20,900 nt of DNA from Deltaproteobacteria bacterium (GCA_947483545.1 CANKNP010000044.1:1-20900); one strand, 5' to 3'. Counted from the stretch's first letter, positions 12,897 through 20,900 are shown. Translations and numbers: made by a program. The notes: generated by a model from the letters alone, not told the origin.

Positions 12897-14090
12897 ATGT
12901 TCCTCCTCGCTCTCCCCGCCCTCGCTGCCGACCTCGCGATCCTGCACGCCACCGTGCTCACCGCCGCGGGCCCGGCGCTGACCGACGCCACGGTGGTCAT
13001 CCACGACGGCAAGATCGCCGGGGTCGGCAAGGTCGCGATCCCCGCCGGTGCTGTAACCCTGGACGCGACCGGAAAAACGCTGATGCCCGGCATCATCGAC
13101 CCGCACTCGCACATGGGGAACTACCCTTGGCCGGCCGGCGCCGCGCATGGCGACGGCAACGAAATGGTCGAGCCGTTCACCCCGAGGGTATGGGCGGGGG
13201 ACAGCATCGACCTCGAAGATCCCGCGTTTGCGCTGGCCCGCGCGGGCGGTGTCACGACGGTGCAGGTGTTGCCCGGCTCCGGAAACCTGATCGGCGGCCG
13301 CTCGGCCGTGATCAAGCTACGGCCCGTGCGCCTCCTGGACGAGATGCTCTTCGCAGGCGCGCCGCCCGGCATCAAGATGGCGATCGGCGAGAACCCGAAA
13401 CGGGTGTACGGAGCTGTGCTGGACGACGACCAGATCCAAACCCGGATGGGGGAGTTCGCCGCCCTTCGCGCGGAATTCCAAGCAGCGCTCGATTACCGAG
13501 AAGCGCGAAAACGACCCAACCCGCCGCCGCGCGATCTCGACCTGGACGTGCTCTTGGACGTCATCGACGACAAGATCCTCGTGCATCTGCACTGCTACGA
13601 AACCAACGACATCCTCGGGTTCTACCGCATCGCCGATCAATACGGCTTCCGCATCCAGAGCCTGCAGCACGGGCTTGAGGCCTACAAAGTGCGCGACGTG
13701 GTCAAGGCCCATGGCACCATGCTCGCGACGTTCACCGATTGGTGGGGCTTTAAGTATGAGGCGTGGGACGCGATCCCCCAGAACGCAGTGTTGGCAACCC
13801 AAGCCGGTATCCCCGTGTCGATTCACTCCGACAGCTCCAGCTTCGTGCAGCGGCTGAACCTCGAGGCCGCCAAGATGCTTCGGTACGGTTGGACCGAGGA
13901 CGACGCGCTCAAGTCCATCACGCTGTGGCCGGCGATGATGCTCGGCATCCACGATCAGGTCGGCAGTATCGAGGTCGGCAAAGACGCCGATCTGGCGCTG
14001 TACGACGGAAACCCCTTCTCCGTGTACTCCCGGGTGACCACCACCTGGATCGACGGCGAGAAAGTTTTCGACCGCGGGGGTGCCCAATGA
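12897..14090 (+). CDS. Exported amidohydrolase-family metal-dependent hydrolase
   Basis: This 397-residue protein belongs to the imidazolonepropionase-like branch of the amidohydrolase superfamily. A short signal-like N-terminus (MFLLALPALAADLAIL) suggests export. The N-terminal beta-sandwich (ATVLTAAGPALTDATVVIHDGKI) leads to the metal-binding HxH in MPGIIDPHSHMG (H70, H72). GIKMAIGENPKR (158-169) may hold the bridging Lys. Further ligands are likely in LVHLHCYE (H230/H232), SLQHGLE (H258) and SIHSDSS (D312). The end GSIEVGKDADLALYDGNPF is standard for the family. The pattern looks catalytically competent, but the substrate (a cyclic amide, dipeptide or similar) is unknown. The last four bases (ATGA) overlap the next gene, a family member without the HxH. 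Confidence 0.9.
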   Translation: MFLLALPALAADLAILHATVLTAAGPALTDATVVIHDGKIAGVGKVAIPAGAVTLDATGKTLMPGIIDPHSHMGNYPWPAGAAHGDGNEMVEPFTPRVWAGDSIDLEDPAFALARAGGVTTVQVLPGSGNLIGGRSAVIKLRPVRLLDEMLFAGAPPGIKMAIGENPKRVYGAVLDDDQIQTRMGEFAALRAEFQAALDYREARKRPNPPPRDLDLDVLLDVIDDKILVHLHCYETNDILGFYRIADQYGFRIQSLQHGLEAYKVRDVVKAHGTMLATFTDWWGFKYEAWDAIPQNAVLATQAGIPVSIHSDSSSFVQRLNLEAAKMLRYGWTEDDALKSITLWPAMMLGIHDQVGSIEVGKDADLALYDGNPFSVYSRVTTTWIDGEKVFDRGGAQ

Positions 14091-15343
14091 GGCGTCGTGC
14101 TTTCCTGGCGGGCGGTCTCGCCGCGATGGCGTTGAGCCGAGAGGCCCGGGCCGGCACCGAGCTGGTCTATTCGAACGCCAAGATTCTGCTCGGGACGATG
14201 CCTTCGGGCGGGCCAACCGAGGTGACCGGCGGGGTTCAGATCGCGGACGGTCAGATCGTCGCCATCGGTCCGAGCGTGACGGGTGGCATCGATTTGGGCG
14301 GGGCGACGATCTGGCCGGGGGTCTACGACGCGGGCACGACGGTCGGGCTCGTCGATATCGACCTGGAGGCGAGCACGAAGGACGACGTCGAGATCACCGA
14401 CCCATTCCAGCCGCAGATGCGTGTCATTGACGCGTTCAACCCCGCGAGTCAGGTGCTCCCCGTGGTCCGTGCGCGCGGGGTCTTGGGCGCGCTGGTGATC
14501 CCGGGCGGCGGGGTGGTGAGCGGCCAGGCGGCCTGGATGCGGACCACCGGCGCGACGGTCGCCGCCGCGACGATGCAGGCGCCATCGGGCTTGTTGATCC
14601 GCTTTGGCCAAGCGGGCGAGAGCGACAAGGGCCCGACCTCGCGGATGGGCGTAGCCGCCCGGCTGCGGGACGCGTTGGACGCAAATCCTGTCCCGGTGGA
14701 GTCTCCGGAGGTCAAGCTCAAGAAGGGGGTTCCGGCGCCGGAGCCCAAGAAGCCCCCGACGCGGGCCGAACAGGCCTGGCACGCGCTTCGGGGGCGAAAG
14801 CTCCGGGCGATTTTCCTGGTGGAGCGGGCGAGCGACATCGAAGTGGCTTGCGGCCTGTGTCAGGAGTACGCGCTGGACGGTGTGCTGCTCGGCGGGGCCG
14901 AAGCCTGGCGGGTGGCCGACATCATCCGGGAGGCGAACCTGCCGGTGCTGTTGGGCCCCGTCACGGCCCAACCGGATAGTTTTGAGCGGCTGCACGCCCG
15001 GTATGACAACGCCGCGCTCCTGCACCGAGCAGGGGTCCGATTTGCGCTACGACTCGGGGATCCTCACCGTGGGTTTGATCTCACCACCGAGGCGGGGATC
15101 GCCTGTGCGTGGGGATTGCCGCGCGAGGTGGCCATCGCTGCGATCGGCGGCAACGCGCCGGGGTTCTTCAACCTGACCCAAGGTCGATTGCGCGTGGGGA
15201 ACGAAGCGAGCTTCGTGATCTCCGACGGGGATCCGTTGGAGCCGCGGACGAGCGTGAAGCGGGTGGTGGTGCAAGGCGTGGACGTGGGGGTGGGGAATCG
15301 TCAGGTGGAATTGTTTGAGAGGTTTGGGGTGCTGAACGACTAG
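14087..15343 (+). CDS. Tat-type exported amidohydrolase-like protein lacking the HxH metal site
   Basis: This 418-residue protein starts MRRRAFLAGGLAAMALSREARA, a signal peptide with a twin-arginine-like RRxFL motif. The fold resembles its neighbour (NAKILLGTMPSGGPTEVTGGVQIADGQIVAIG, then ATIWPGVYDAGTTVGLVDID), but the position of the HxH reads DAGT (81-84). The later His normally seen before ERA is also changed (IFLVERASDIE). Other family landmarks remain, such as LGGAEAWRVADIIREANLPVLLGPV, ARYDNAALLHRAGVRFAL, GDPHRG and EASFVISDGDPLEPRTSVKRVVVQG. It is therefore probably a non-catalytic partner or an enzyme with altered metal use. The ATG at 14087 was chosen because its ATGA overlaps the upstream stop and because it begins the signal peptide. 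Confidence 0.85.
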   Translation: MRRRAFLAGGLAAMALSREARAGTELVYSNAKILLGTMPSGGPTEVTGGVQIADGQIVAIGPSVTGGIDLGGATIWPGVYDAGTTVGLVDIDLEASTKDDVEITDPFQPQMRVIDAFNPASQVLPVVRARGVLGALVIPGGGVVSGQAAWMRTTGATVAAATMQAPSGLLIRFGQAGESDKGPTSRMGVAARLRDALDANPVPVESPEVKLKKGVPAPEPKKPPTRAEQAWHALRGRKLRAIFLVERASDIEVACGLCQEYALDGVLLGGAEAWRVADIIREANLPVLLGPVTAQPDSFERLHARYDNAALLHRAGVRFALRLGDPHRGFDLTTEAGIACAWGLPREVAIAAIGGNAPGFFNLTQGRLRVGNEASFVISDGDPLEPRTSVKRVVVQGVDVGVGNRQVELFERFGVLND

Positions 15344-15362
15344 AATCCGGTCCTACGGGGAG

Positions 15363-15412
15363 CCCTCATCCGCCGCCGCGTACGGCGGCACCTTCTCCCG
15401 GAGGGAGAAGGG
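15363..15412 (-). repeat. REP-like palindromic element, copy 2 (inverted)
   Basis: This 50-bp element starts CCCTCATCC and ends GGGAGAAGGG on the plus strand, i.e. the reverse orientation of copies 1 and 3. It has the same two stem-loop design (GCCGCCG/CGGCGGC-type stem and CTTCTCCC/GGGAGAAG stem). It lies 19 nt after the stop of the second amidohydrolase gene. Confidence 0.85.
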
Positions 15413-15416
15413 TAAG

Positions 15417-15498
15417 ACAGAGTCAGAGCATTCGGCGGTTTGCAGGCGGCACACCGGACAGAGTCAGAGCATCCGGCGGTTTGCAGGCGGCACACCGG
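15417..15498 (+). repeat. Two tandem 41-bp direct repeats
   Basis: Units at 15417-15457 and 15458-15498 are identical except for one base (CATTCGG against CATCCGG). They fill most of the space between the two oppositely oriented REP-like elements. They carry no open reading frame of note and no spacer between units. Confidence 0.9.
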
Positions 15499-15510
15499 AC
15501 GGTGGGACTA

Positions 15511-15564
15511 CCCTTCTCCCGCTCGGCGGGAGAAGGTGGCCGCGTCTTCGCGGCCGGATGAGGG
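15511..15564 (+). repeat. REP-like palindromic element, copy 3
   Basis: This 54-bp element has CCCTTCTCCC paired with GGGAGAAGG, then GGCCGCG paired with CGCGGCC around TCTT, and ends GGATGAGGG. Together with inverted copy 2 it bounds a segment of about 202 bp whose outer ends are mutual inverted repeats (CCCTCATCC...GGATGAGGG). The intergenic region 15344-15609 holds only these repeats; no promoter for the next gene is obvious. Confidence 0.85.
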
Positions 15565-15609
15565 CGCCGGACGATTCGATCACCCGAACCACCCGGATAC
15601 ACTCCCCCG

Positions 15610-18600
15610 ATGAACGCGCTGGTCCTCGCCATCCTGCTCGCGCCCGCCTGCATCTTCATCGACAAGGCGACCCTGGACGCGCGCTTGGACATCGACGGCG
15701 ACGGCGTGCCCTACCCCGAGGATTGCGCGCCCGAAGATCCCACCCTTTTCCCCGGGAACCCCGAGGTCTGCGACGGCTTGGACCAGGATTGTGACGACGA
15801 GATTGACGAAGACATATCGGACGCCCCCTTCTGGTACGAGGACGCCGACGGCGACGGCTACGGGCAGGGCGACGCCGTGGCCGCTTGCGATCAACCTGAA
15901 GGTTGGGTCTCGAGCTCCCGCGACTGCCTCGACTCCGACGCGACCGTCTACCCCGACGCCCCCGAGGATTGCGACGCCGTCGATCGGAACTGTGACGGCG
16001 ACCCGACCGAAGGCGCCACCGACGCTACCACTTGGTACACCGACGCCGACGCCGACGGATTTGGAAACGTCGGGGAAGCCGTGGCCGCCTGCGAGGCGCC
16101 CGAGGGGACCTCCCCGAACGGCGACGATTGTGATGACACGGACGATGCGGTCTACCCCGGGGCCGACGAGCCCGACTGCACCGACCCCACGGACTACAAC
16201 TGCGACGGCTCGGCGGGCTCCGGGGACGCAGACGGCGACGGCTTCGTCGCGTGCCAGGAGTGCGACGACAGCGACCCCGACGTGAACCCCTACGCCCTTG
16301 AGGATTGTGACGCAGTCGATCGGAACTGCGACGGCGACCCAACCGAAGGCGCGACCGACGCCCCGGCCTGGTACGACGACCTCGACCAGGACGGCTACGG
16401 CGCCGGGGATGCCCGCTACGCGTGCGAGCAGCCGGACGACAGCGTCTCCGAGCCGACCGACTGCGACGACGCCGACGCCGACGTCAACCCCGGGGTGACT
16501 GAGGTATGCGACGCCGTGGATAACGACTGCGACGGGACCGCCGCCCCCGGCGAATCCGCCTGGTATGCCGATGTGGACGGGGACAGCTTCGGTGATCTCG
16601 CGGCCGAGGTGTATGCGTGTGAGCAACCCGAGGGCTACGTTGCCGACGCGACAGACTGCGACGACACCGACGCGACCTACCACCCCGGGGCGTCGGAGGA
16701 CTGCGGCTCGCCCAACGACTACAACTGTGATGGTTCGGTGGACTATGCCGACGCCGATGGCGACGGCACCGCCGCGTGCGAGGACTGCGATGACACCAAC
16801 GCGGACTCCGCCGATCCCACCCCCTGGTACGCGGACGACGATGGCGACGGCCACGGCGATGCCGACGTGACCGTTGACGATTGCACGGCCCCGTCCGGTT
16901 ACGTCGCGACCGGCGACGACTGCGATGACGCGGACGCACGGGCCTACCCCACCGCCGCCGAGATCTGCGACGACATCGACAACGACTGCGATGGCGACAT
17001 CGACTCAGGGGCAGTGGACGCCCCGAGCTGGCACGCCGACCTGGACCTCGACACCTTCGGTGATTCGGCCTCTGCCACCTCCGCCTGCGACCAACCGTCT
17101 GACCTTGTCATCGATGACACCGACTGTGACGACACCGATCCCGCCGTCAACGCCGTCGCCGCCGAGGTTTGTGACACCATCGACAACGACTGCGACAGCC
17201 AAATCGACAACGACGCCACCGACGCCTTGACCTGGTACGCCGACGTCGATCTGGACGGGTTCGGCGACATCGACAGCCCAACCCTGGCCTGCGACGCCCC
17301 CGACGGTTCGGTCGGAGACGACACCGACTGCGACGACACCAACGACACGACGTACCCCGGCGGCGACGAATATTGCGATGGCTTCGACAACGACTGCGAC
17401 CTCACCATCGACGAGGACGACGCCATCGACGCGACGGATTGGTTTGCCGACGCCGATTTGGACGGCTTTGGCGACCCCGGGAACACCACCCCCGCGTGCT
17501 CCCAACCGGACGGCTACCTCCCCGACGACGACGACTGCGACGACGGCGATTTTCTGGTGAACCCCGACGGCGTCGAGCTCTGCGACGACATCGACAACGA
17601 CTGCAACGGCGACATCGATCCGGACAGCTCCGCGGATGCCCCGACCTGGTACGCGGACGCGGACGGTGATGGCTTCGGGGATCCAGCGCTCCTGCAGGTC
17701 GCGTGTGAGCCGCCACTCTCCTCCGTCGCGGAAGCAACCGACTGCAACGACGACAACGCCTCGACCTACCCAGGTGCCATCGAGGTCTGCGACGACGGCG
17801 AATTCAACGACTGTGACGCCGGGCAGTGCGATGGGGTCGGGGCCGAGTGTTTTTTGAACGGGGATCCGGCGACGGCGATCCCGTTGGATGGGCCGGAGGT
17901 GGCGGCGATGTTTGACGGGGGCGTGGCCGCCGACCTGCTCGGCGATGGCGATGGCGATGGTTTATCGGGCGTCGAGGAGGTTCTGACGTGGGGCACCGAT
18001 CCCGATGTCGCGGACACCGATGGTGACGGCCTCTCCGACGGCGACGAGGCGAGCATCCACCGCACCGATCCCCTGCTGGCCGACACCGACGGCGGCTCCG
18101 TCAACGACGGTGTCGAAGTGCTCCTCTCCGGCACCGACCCGCTGGACCCAAGCGACGACGTGCCGCCCTACGTGAGCGACACAGACGCGGACGGGCTCTC
18201 TGACGCCGAGGAGACGGCCGTCTACGGGACCGATCCGAACGACCCGGACACCGACGACGACAACCTCTCCGACGGCTCGGAGGTGCTCACGCACACCACC
18301 GACCCGCTCGCCGAGGACACGGATGAAGGAGGCACGGCCGACGGTCGCGAGGTGGGGGACGGCACGGATCCCCTCGACCCATCAGACGATATGGGGAGCG
18401 CCGGGATCGCAGCCAGCTTCGGAGCCTTCGTCTCGTTCGTCCCGGACATGGATGGAGATGGGCAGATGGAGGTCGCTGTCGGGGCCTACGGCGCGGACGG
18501 CGGGGATGGGGCGGTCTACATCTACACGGACACCGCCGGCAGCCCGGCGGCGGTGATCACCGGGGTGGCTGAGCAGTTCGGTTACGGGCTGGCGTCTGGC

Positions 18601-19614
18601 GATCTCGACGGCGACGGGGTGGGCGAGCTTGTCGTCGGGACCGGGGGCGGGACTGGGGTGTACATTTTCGGCTCGCTGACCAGCGGCGCATCGTCGTCCG
18701 TCGCTTCGGTCGTGATCACCGATGGCGGAGCGGACGGAGACCCCGGATTCGGCGTGGCGCTCGGGGATGTCAGCGGGGATGGGGAGCTGGACCTGTTGAT
18801 CTGTGCCAACGCGGATAATCCCAATGGCGTCGTCGATGCAGGGAGCGGGCACGTCGTCTTTGGGCCCCTCGCCGGGCCTTCCATCGACCTGACGACGAGC
18901 ACCAGCGTGTCCCGGTACGACGCCATAGATGCCTCCGCCCGGTTCGGCGGAGGTCATATGGGTGGCGACTACAACGGCGATGGCTACCTGGACATCGTGA
19001 TCGGCGGGTGGGGTTACTCCGGGGGTGGCGCACACACAGGCGGCGTGTGGGTGTTCAACGGGCCCGCCAATCCAGGCTTCGACCTGACGACCGAAGACGC
19101 TGACCACTGGTTGCAGGGCGAGGAAGCCGAGGACTACACCGGCAGCGGCTCCCACTACGACCTCACCGACGACGGCCGGGACGACCTCCTGCTCGCCAGC
19201 GCCCACGGTGAATTCGGCGTGGCCTATCTTATCGACGGCGACACGTTGAGCGAGACGGCGACGGGTTCTGAATTCGACCTGCCCGGGGCCAACACGCTCC
19301 AAGTCGAAGGGCAGGCCGACACGACCTACCTCGGAGCCCAGAACGTCGGCGACCTCGCTGGCGACTGCACGGACGTGCTCGCGGTGACCGGCGACGGGGA
19401 CGGACTCTTCCTGTTCCACCGGAGCACCCTGGTCGGGAGCACCGTGACCACGGCCGATGCGGACTACACCATTACCGGCGACGGTGTGGGCGACGGCGAG
19501 GGCAGCGGTCTACCGGCGGCACCTGCCGACCTCCACACCGACGGCTTCGACGACCTCCTGATCGGCGCGCCGGGCGTCAACGAGGTGTACTTGCTCCTCG
19601 GCGGGGGATTCTGA
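15610..19614 (+). CDS. Large secreted MopE-repeat / TSP3-like / FG-GAP protein
   Basis: This 1334-residue surface or secreted protein has four regions. Residues 1-14 are a signal peptide ending APAC, possibly a weak lipobox. Residues 27-745 hold about eleven MopE-like units, each with an aromatic-DADGDGFGD calcium-type loop, a CxxPxGY turn, a DCDDxDxxxxPGAxE strand and a CDxxDNDCDGxID closing motif (PF11617-like). Units beginning near 189 and 363 are a shorter variant with DYNCDGS and ACxxCDD. Residues 777-927 are thrombospondin type-3-like repeats (DTDGDGLSDGDEA...TDPLLADTDGG). Residues 935-1334 are FG-GAP/integrin-alpha-like blades (DMDGDGQMEVAVGAYG, DLDGDGVGELVVGTG, DYNGDGYLDIVIGGWG) that likely form a beta-propeller. 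Many Asp loops imply calcium-dependent folding, and the Cys pairs imply oxidation outside the cytoplasm. The partner or ligand is unknown; adhesion or a surface coat is inferred. Confidence 0.92.
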   Translation: MNALVLAILLAPACIFIDKATLDARLDIDGDGVPYPEDCAPEDPTLFPGNPEVCDGLDQDCDDEIDEDISDAPFWYEDADGDGYGQGDAVAACDQPEGWVSSSRDCLDSDATVYPDAPEDCDAVDRNCDGDPTEGATDATTWYTDADADGFGNVGEAVAACEAPEGTSPNGDDCDDTDDAVYPGADEPDCTDPTDYNCDGSAGSGDADGDGFVACQECDDSDPDVNPYALEDCDAVDRNCDGDPTEGATDAPAWYDDLDQDGYGAGDARYACEQPDDSVSEPTDCDDADADVNPGVTEVCDAVDNDCDGTAAPGESAWYADVDGDSFGDLAAEVYACEQPEGYVADATDCDDTDATYHPGASEDCGSPNDYNCDGSVDYADADGDGTAACEDCDDTNADSADPTPWYADDDGDGHGDADVTVDDCTAPSGYVATGDDCDDADARAYPTAAEICDDIDNDCDGDIDSGAVDAPSWHADLDLDTFGDSASATSACDQPSDLVIDDTDCDDTDPAVNAVAAEVCDTIDNDCDSQIDNDATDALTWYADVDLDGFGDIDSPTLACDAPDGSVGDDTDCDDTNDTTYPGGDEYCDGFDNDCDLTIDEDDAIDATDWFADADLDGFGDPGNTTPACSQPDGYLPDDDDCDDGDFLVNPDGVELCDDIDNDCNGDIDPDSSADAPTWYADADGDGFGDPALLQVACEPPLSSVAEATDCNDDNASTYPGAIEVCDDGEFNDCDAGQCDGVGAECFLNGDPATAIPLDGPEVAAMFDGGVAADLLGDGDGDGLSGVEEVLTWGTDPDVADTDGDGLSDGDEASIHRTDPLLADTDGGSVNDGVEVLLSGTDPLDPSDDVPPYVSDTDADGLSDAEETAVYGTDPNDPDTDDDNLSDGSEVLTHTTDPLAEDTDEGGTADGREVGDGTDPLDPSDDMGSAGIAASFGAFVSFVPDMDGDGQMEVAVGAYGADGGDGAVYIYTDTAGSPAAVITGVAEQFGYGLASGDLDGDGVGELVVGTGGGTGVYIFGSLTSGASSSVASVVITDGGADGDPGFGVALGDVSGDGELDLLICANADNPNGVVDAGSGHVVFGPLAGPSIDLTTSTSVSRYDAIDASARFGGGHMGGDYNGDGYLDIVIGGWGYSGGGAHTGGVWVFNGPANPGFDLTTEDADHWLQGEEAEDYTGSGSHYDLTDDGRDDLLLASAHGEFGVAYLIDGDTLSETATGSEFDLPGANTLQVEGQADTTYLGAQNVGDLAGDCTDVLAVTGDGDGLFLFHRSTLVGSTVTTADADYTITGDGVGDGEGSGLPAAPADLHTDGFDDLLIGAPGVNEVYLLLGGGF

Positions 19615-19630
19615 CGCCGTACGGGCGGAC

Positions 19631-20551
19631 TCAGAACCCATCCTCATCCGCAACGCTGTACCAGATGTCCCCATCCGACCCCAGCGCATCGTCCCAACCG
19701 CCACCGTAGGGGTAGTAGGCGCCTTCGCCGTACCCATTGAAATAGCCCTCCGCCCAGTCCCCCGCGGAGTCGTTCGCATACCAACCCTCGCTGTCGTAGC
19801 CGACCAACACCACGATGTGCCCGGCGCTGGTGAAATATCCGTGGACGATCACGGGGCGCCCCTCGTCGAGCTGGGTGCGCAATTCGGCGCGCGTCGCGGT
19901 CAAGCTGTACCGCGCGTTCAGCCCCTCCGCCTCGTAGAGCGCCGCCAGCCCAGAGGGAGATTGGCCCTGGCTCTTTCCATAGTCGAGGTAAAGCCCGTCC
20001 GGGGTCACGCTCCCCGCGTTCCAATAGTCCACGAGCATCGCGCCCGACGTAAGCCCGCAGGTGCTCGTCGGCTCGTAGGCGTTCTCCATCTGGTAGAAAT
20101 AGGGCACGTCCAACAGCACGCCGTCGGTCTCGGGCGCTTCGACCGTGACAGTCACGACATCGGTGGCGACCACGACCCCGTCTGAATCGTAGCCCGTCAG
20201 CGTGACGACCCGGGGGTAGCCCGTGCCATCAAATGTGTAGGTGACAGAGGAGGCGGGCGCGGCAGGCTCCCCGAGGCTGTAGCCATCCGCGTCCAGCGCG
20301 ACGGTGGCGACATTCTCCGTGACGAACGTGAAGGTCACCGGGTTCTGCACGGTGGCGCCATCGCTGGGGGTCACGAAGGCGACCAGCGGGGCCTCCGCGG
20401 GCGGGGCCGAGTCCGCGCCGCTGTCTTCTCCACCGGCGGGAGCCTCTACGGGCGAGCGATCGTCGGAGCAGGCCAGGAGCACCGTGGCGAACAAGCAGGG
20501 GAGCATGGGAATCCGGGGGAGGGGGCGGGCTAACCGATCGTTGCGGCGCAC
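19631..20551 (-). CDS. C39-like cysteine peptidase lipoprotein
   Basis: This is a 306-residue protein from a GTG start at 20551; an ATG at 20506 would shorten it by 15 residues but leave the signal peptide without positive charges. A hydrophobic segment ends in the lipobox LLAC (C28), followed by an Asp/Ala/Pro linker. An Ig/PKD-like domain of about 85 residues ([21 protein letters not shown]...[10 protein letters not shown]) comes next. From residue 147 there is a papain-like peptidase_C39_2-type domain with [26 protein letters not shown] (Cys165), [10 protein letters not shown] (His245) and ANDSAGD (Asn260/Asp261). The triad order is intact. It probably cleaves peptides or cell-wall links in the periplasm or at the outer membrane; the target is unknown. 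It converges on the large MopE-repeat gene with a 16-nt gap. Confidence 0.82.
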   Translation of the reverse strand: MRRNDRLARPLPRIPMLPCLFATVLLACSDDRSPVEAPAGGEDSGADSAPPAEAPLVAFVTPSDGATVQNPVTFTFVTENVATVALDADGYSLGEPAAPASSVTYTFDGTGYPRVVTLTGYDSDGVVVATDVVTVTVEAPETDGVLLDVPYFYQMENAYEPTSTCGLTSGAMLVDYWNAGSVTPDGLYLDYGKSQGQSPSGLAALYEAEGLNARYSLTATRAELRTQLDEGRPVIVHGYFTSAGHIVVLVGYDSEGWYANDSAGDWAEGYFNGYGEGAYYPYGGGWDDALGSDGDIWYSVADEDGF

Positions 20552-20589
20552 GGCTCGAAGGACCGCGCGGGCCTAATTTAGACTCGGTC

Positions 20590-20618
20590 TTGACTGTCCC
20601 CCTCCTGGGGTGTACAAC
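20590..20618 (+). promoter_or_regulatory. Candidate sigma-70-type promoter of the rubrerythrin gene
   Basis: TTGACT (20590-20595) and TACAAC (20613-20618) are separated by 17 nt and lie 43 nt upstream of the rubrerythrin ATG. An AGAC-TCG-GTCT interrupted palindrome just upstream (about 20580-20590) in a locally AT-richer patch could bind a repressor. A GGAG ribosome binding site sits at 20652-20655. Confidence 0.45.
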
Positions 20619-20660
20619 CTCCCCGTGGCGGAATCCACCGCCCGTGCCTCCGGAGTTTTC

Positions 20661-20900
20661 ATGCCCAGCCTCAACGGTACCAAGACCCACGCCAACCTGA
20701 AGGCCGCCTTCGCGGGCGAGTCCCAGGCGAACCGCCGCTACCTCTACTTCGCAAAGATCGCGGATGTCGAAGGCTTTCCCGATGTCGCCGGCTTGTTCCG
20801 CGACACCGCCGAGGGCGAGACCGGCCACGCGCACGGCCACCTCGCGTTCCTTGCCCAGGTCGGCGACCCCGCCACGGGCCTGCCCATCGGCGAGACCGAC
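20661..20900 (+). CDS. rbr: Rubrerythrin, 5' part (runs off the window)
   Basis: The first 80 residues ([20 protein letters not shown]...) match the diiron four-helix bundle of rubrerythrin, a cytoplasmic peroxide-reducing protein of oxidative stress defence. The sequence shows the first iron-ligand Glu in [20 protein letters not shown]. The second helix has [19 protein letters not shown] with Glu and His ligands in the expected spacing. The ATG at 20661 is preceded by GGAG five bases away. The remaining helices and any C-terminal rubredoxin domain lie outside the window. It is divergent from the C39-like gene. Confidence 0.88.
   Translation, partial: MPSLNGTKTHANLKAAFAGESQANRRYLYFAKIADVEGFPDVAGLFRDTAEGETGHAHGHLAFLAQVGDPATGLPIGETD

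Noticed and set aside
11290..12981. Plus-strand open frame opposite the FadL-type gene
   Set aside because: It is an Arg/His/Val-rich shadow of a high-GC gene with a signal peptide and family hallmarks on the minus strand.
15417..15498. Possible CRISPR start
   Set aside because: There are only two 41-bp units, directly abutting with no spacer, and no cas gene nearby.
15580..16854. Long minus-strand open frame opposite the MopE-repeat region
   Set aside because: Its Val/Gly/Ile-rich repetitive product is the mirror of GAC/GCC-rich repeat codons; the plus strand has clear domains and a signal peptide.
19612..19634. Hairpin terminator between the large repeat gene and the C39-like gene
   Set aside because: Only a short imperfect CGCC/GGCG stem with no T run; too weak to call.

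Overview
The window is a GC-rich, gene-dense stretch of bacterial chromosome. Several features suggest a Myxococcota-type (deltaproteobacterial) organism, possibly from a metagenome. These are many secreted Asp/Cys-rich MopE-like proteins, bacterial thrombospondin type-3 repeats with FG-GAP repeats, lipoproteins, an outer-membrane FadL-type protein, and a two-gene set of microcompartment vertex proteins lying away from any hexameric shell gene. The taxonomic call is an inference from gene content and base composition; there is no rRNA here. No tRNA, rRNA, CRISPR array, integrase or transposase was seen.

Layout. (1) 1-229: the 3' end of a rhodanese-domain gene. (2) 307-2610: a long plus-strand ORF that joins the first ten or so helices of an MFS transporter, in frame, to the back part of an AAA-type ATPase with a PD-(D/E)XK nuclease-like end. 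(3) 8523 down to 2623, minus strand: a tight run of six genes, namely a class A penicillin-binding protein, Maf, a degenerate GH1-like protein, two EutN/CcmL microcompartment vertex proteins and a class II aldolase. (4) 8524-8727: a divergent intergenic region with tandem heptamers, a REP-like element and a perfect 14-bp inverted repeat. (5) 8728-10352, plus strand: five tandem paralogous small genes. Each stop overlaps the next start by one base (TGATG). Each begins with a CxxC...CxxC zinc ribbon, and four of the five then have a lipobox-type signal peptide and an Asp-rich MopE-like tail. (6) 12750 down to 10358, minus strand: a FadL-type outer-membrane protein and an ABC-2 permease. (7) 12897-15343, plus strand: two overlapping exported amidohydrolase-family genes, the second lacking the metal-binding HxH. 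(8) 15344-15609: a composite repeat region with two REP-like elements in inverted orientation around a 41-bp tandem duplication. (9) 15610-19614: a 1334-residue secreted MopE/TSP3/FG-GAP protein. (10) 20551 down to 19631, minus strand: a C39-peptidase-like lipoprotein. (11) 20661 to the window end: the start of a rubrerythrin gene.

How the parts may relate. Much of the window encodes cell-envelope or exported proteins. The five-gene array and the large 15610-19614 protein share one motif, an acidic DCDD...P...DxxxxxCDG block that probably binds calcium or another metal. They may belong to one surface-protein repertoire. The aldolase and vertex-protein genes look like a satellite locus of an aldehyde-processing microcompartment whose main shell genes lie elsewhere. 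The five-gene array is the best candidate for an undescribed system: lipoproteins with a zinc ribbon in front of the signal peptide, in a one-base-overlap polycistron. All family assignments come from reading the sequence; no database search was run.
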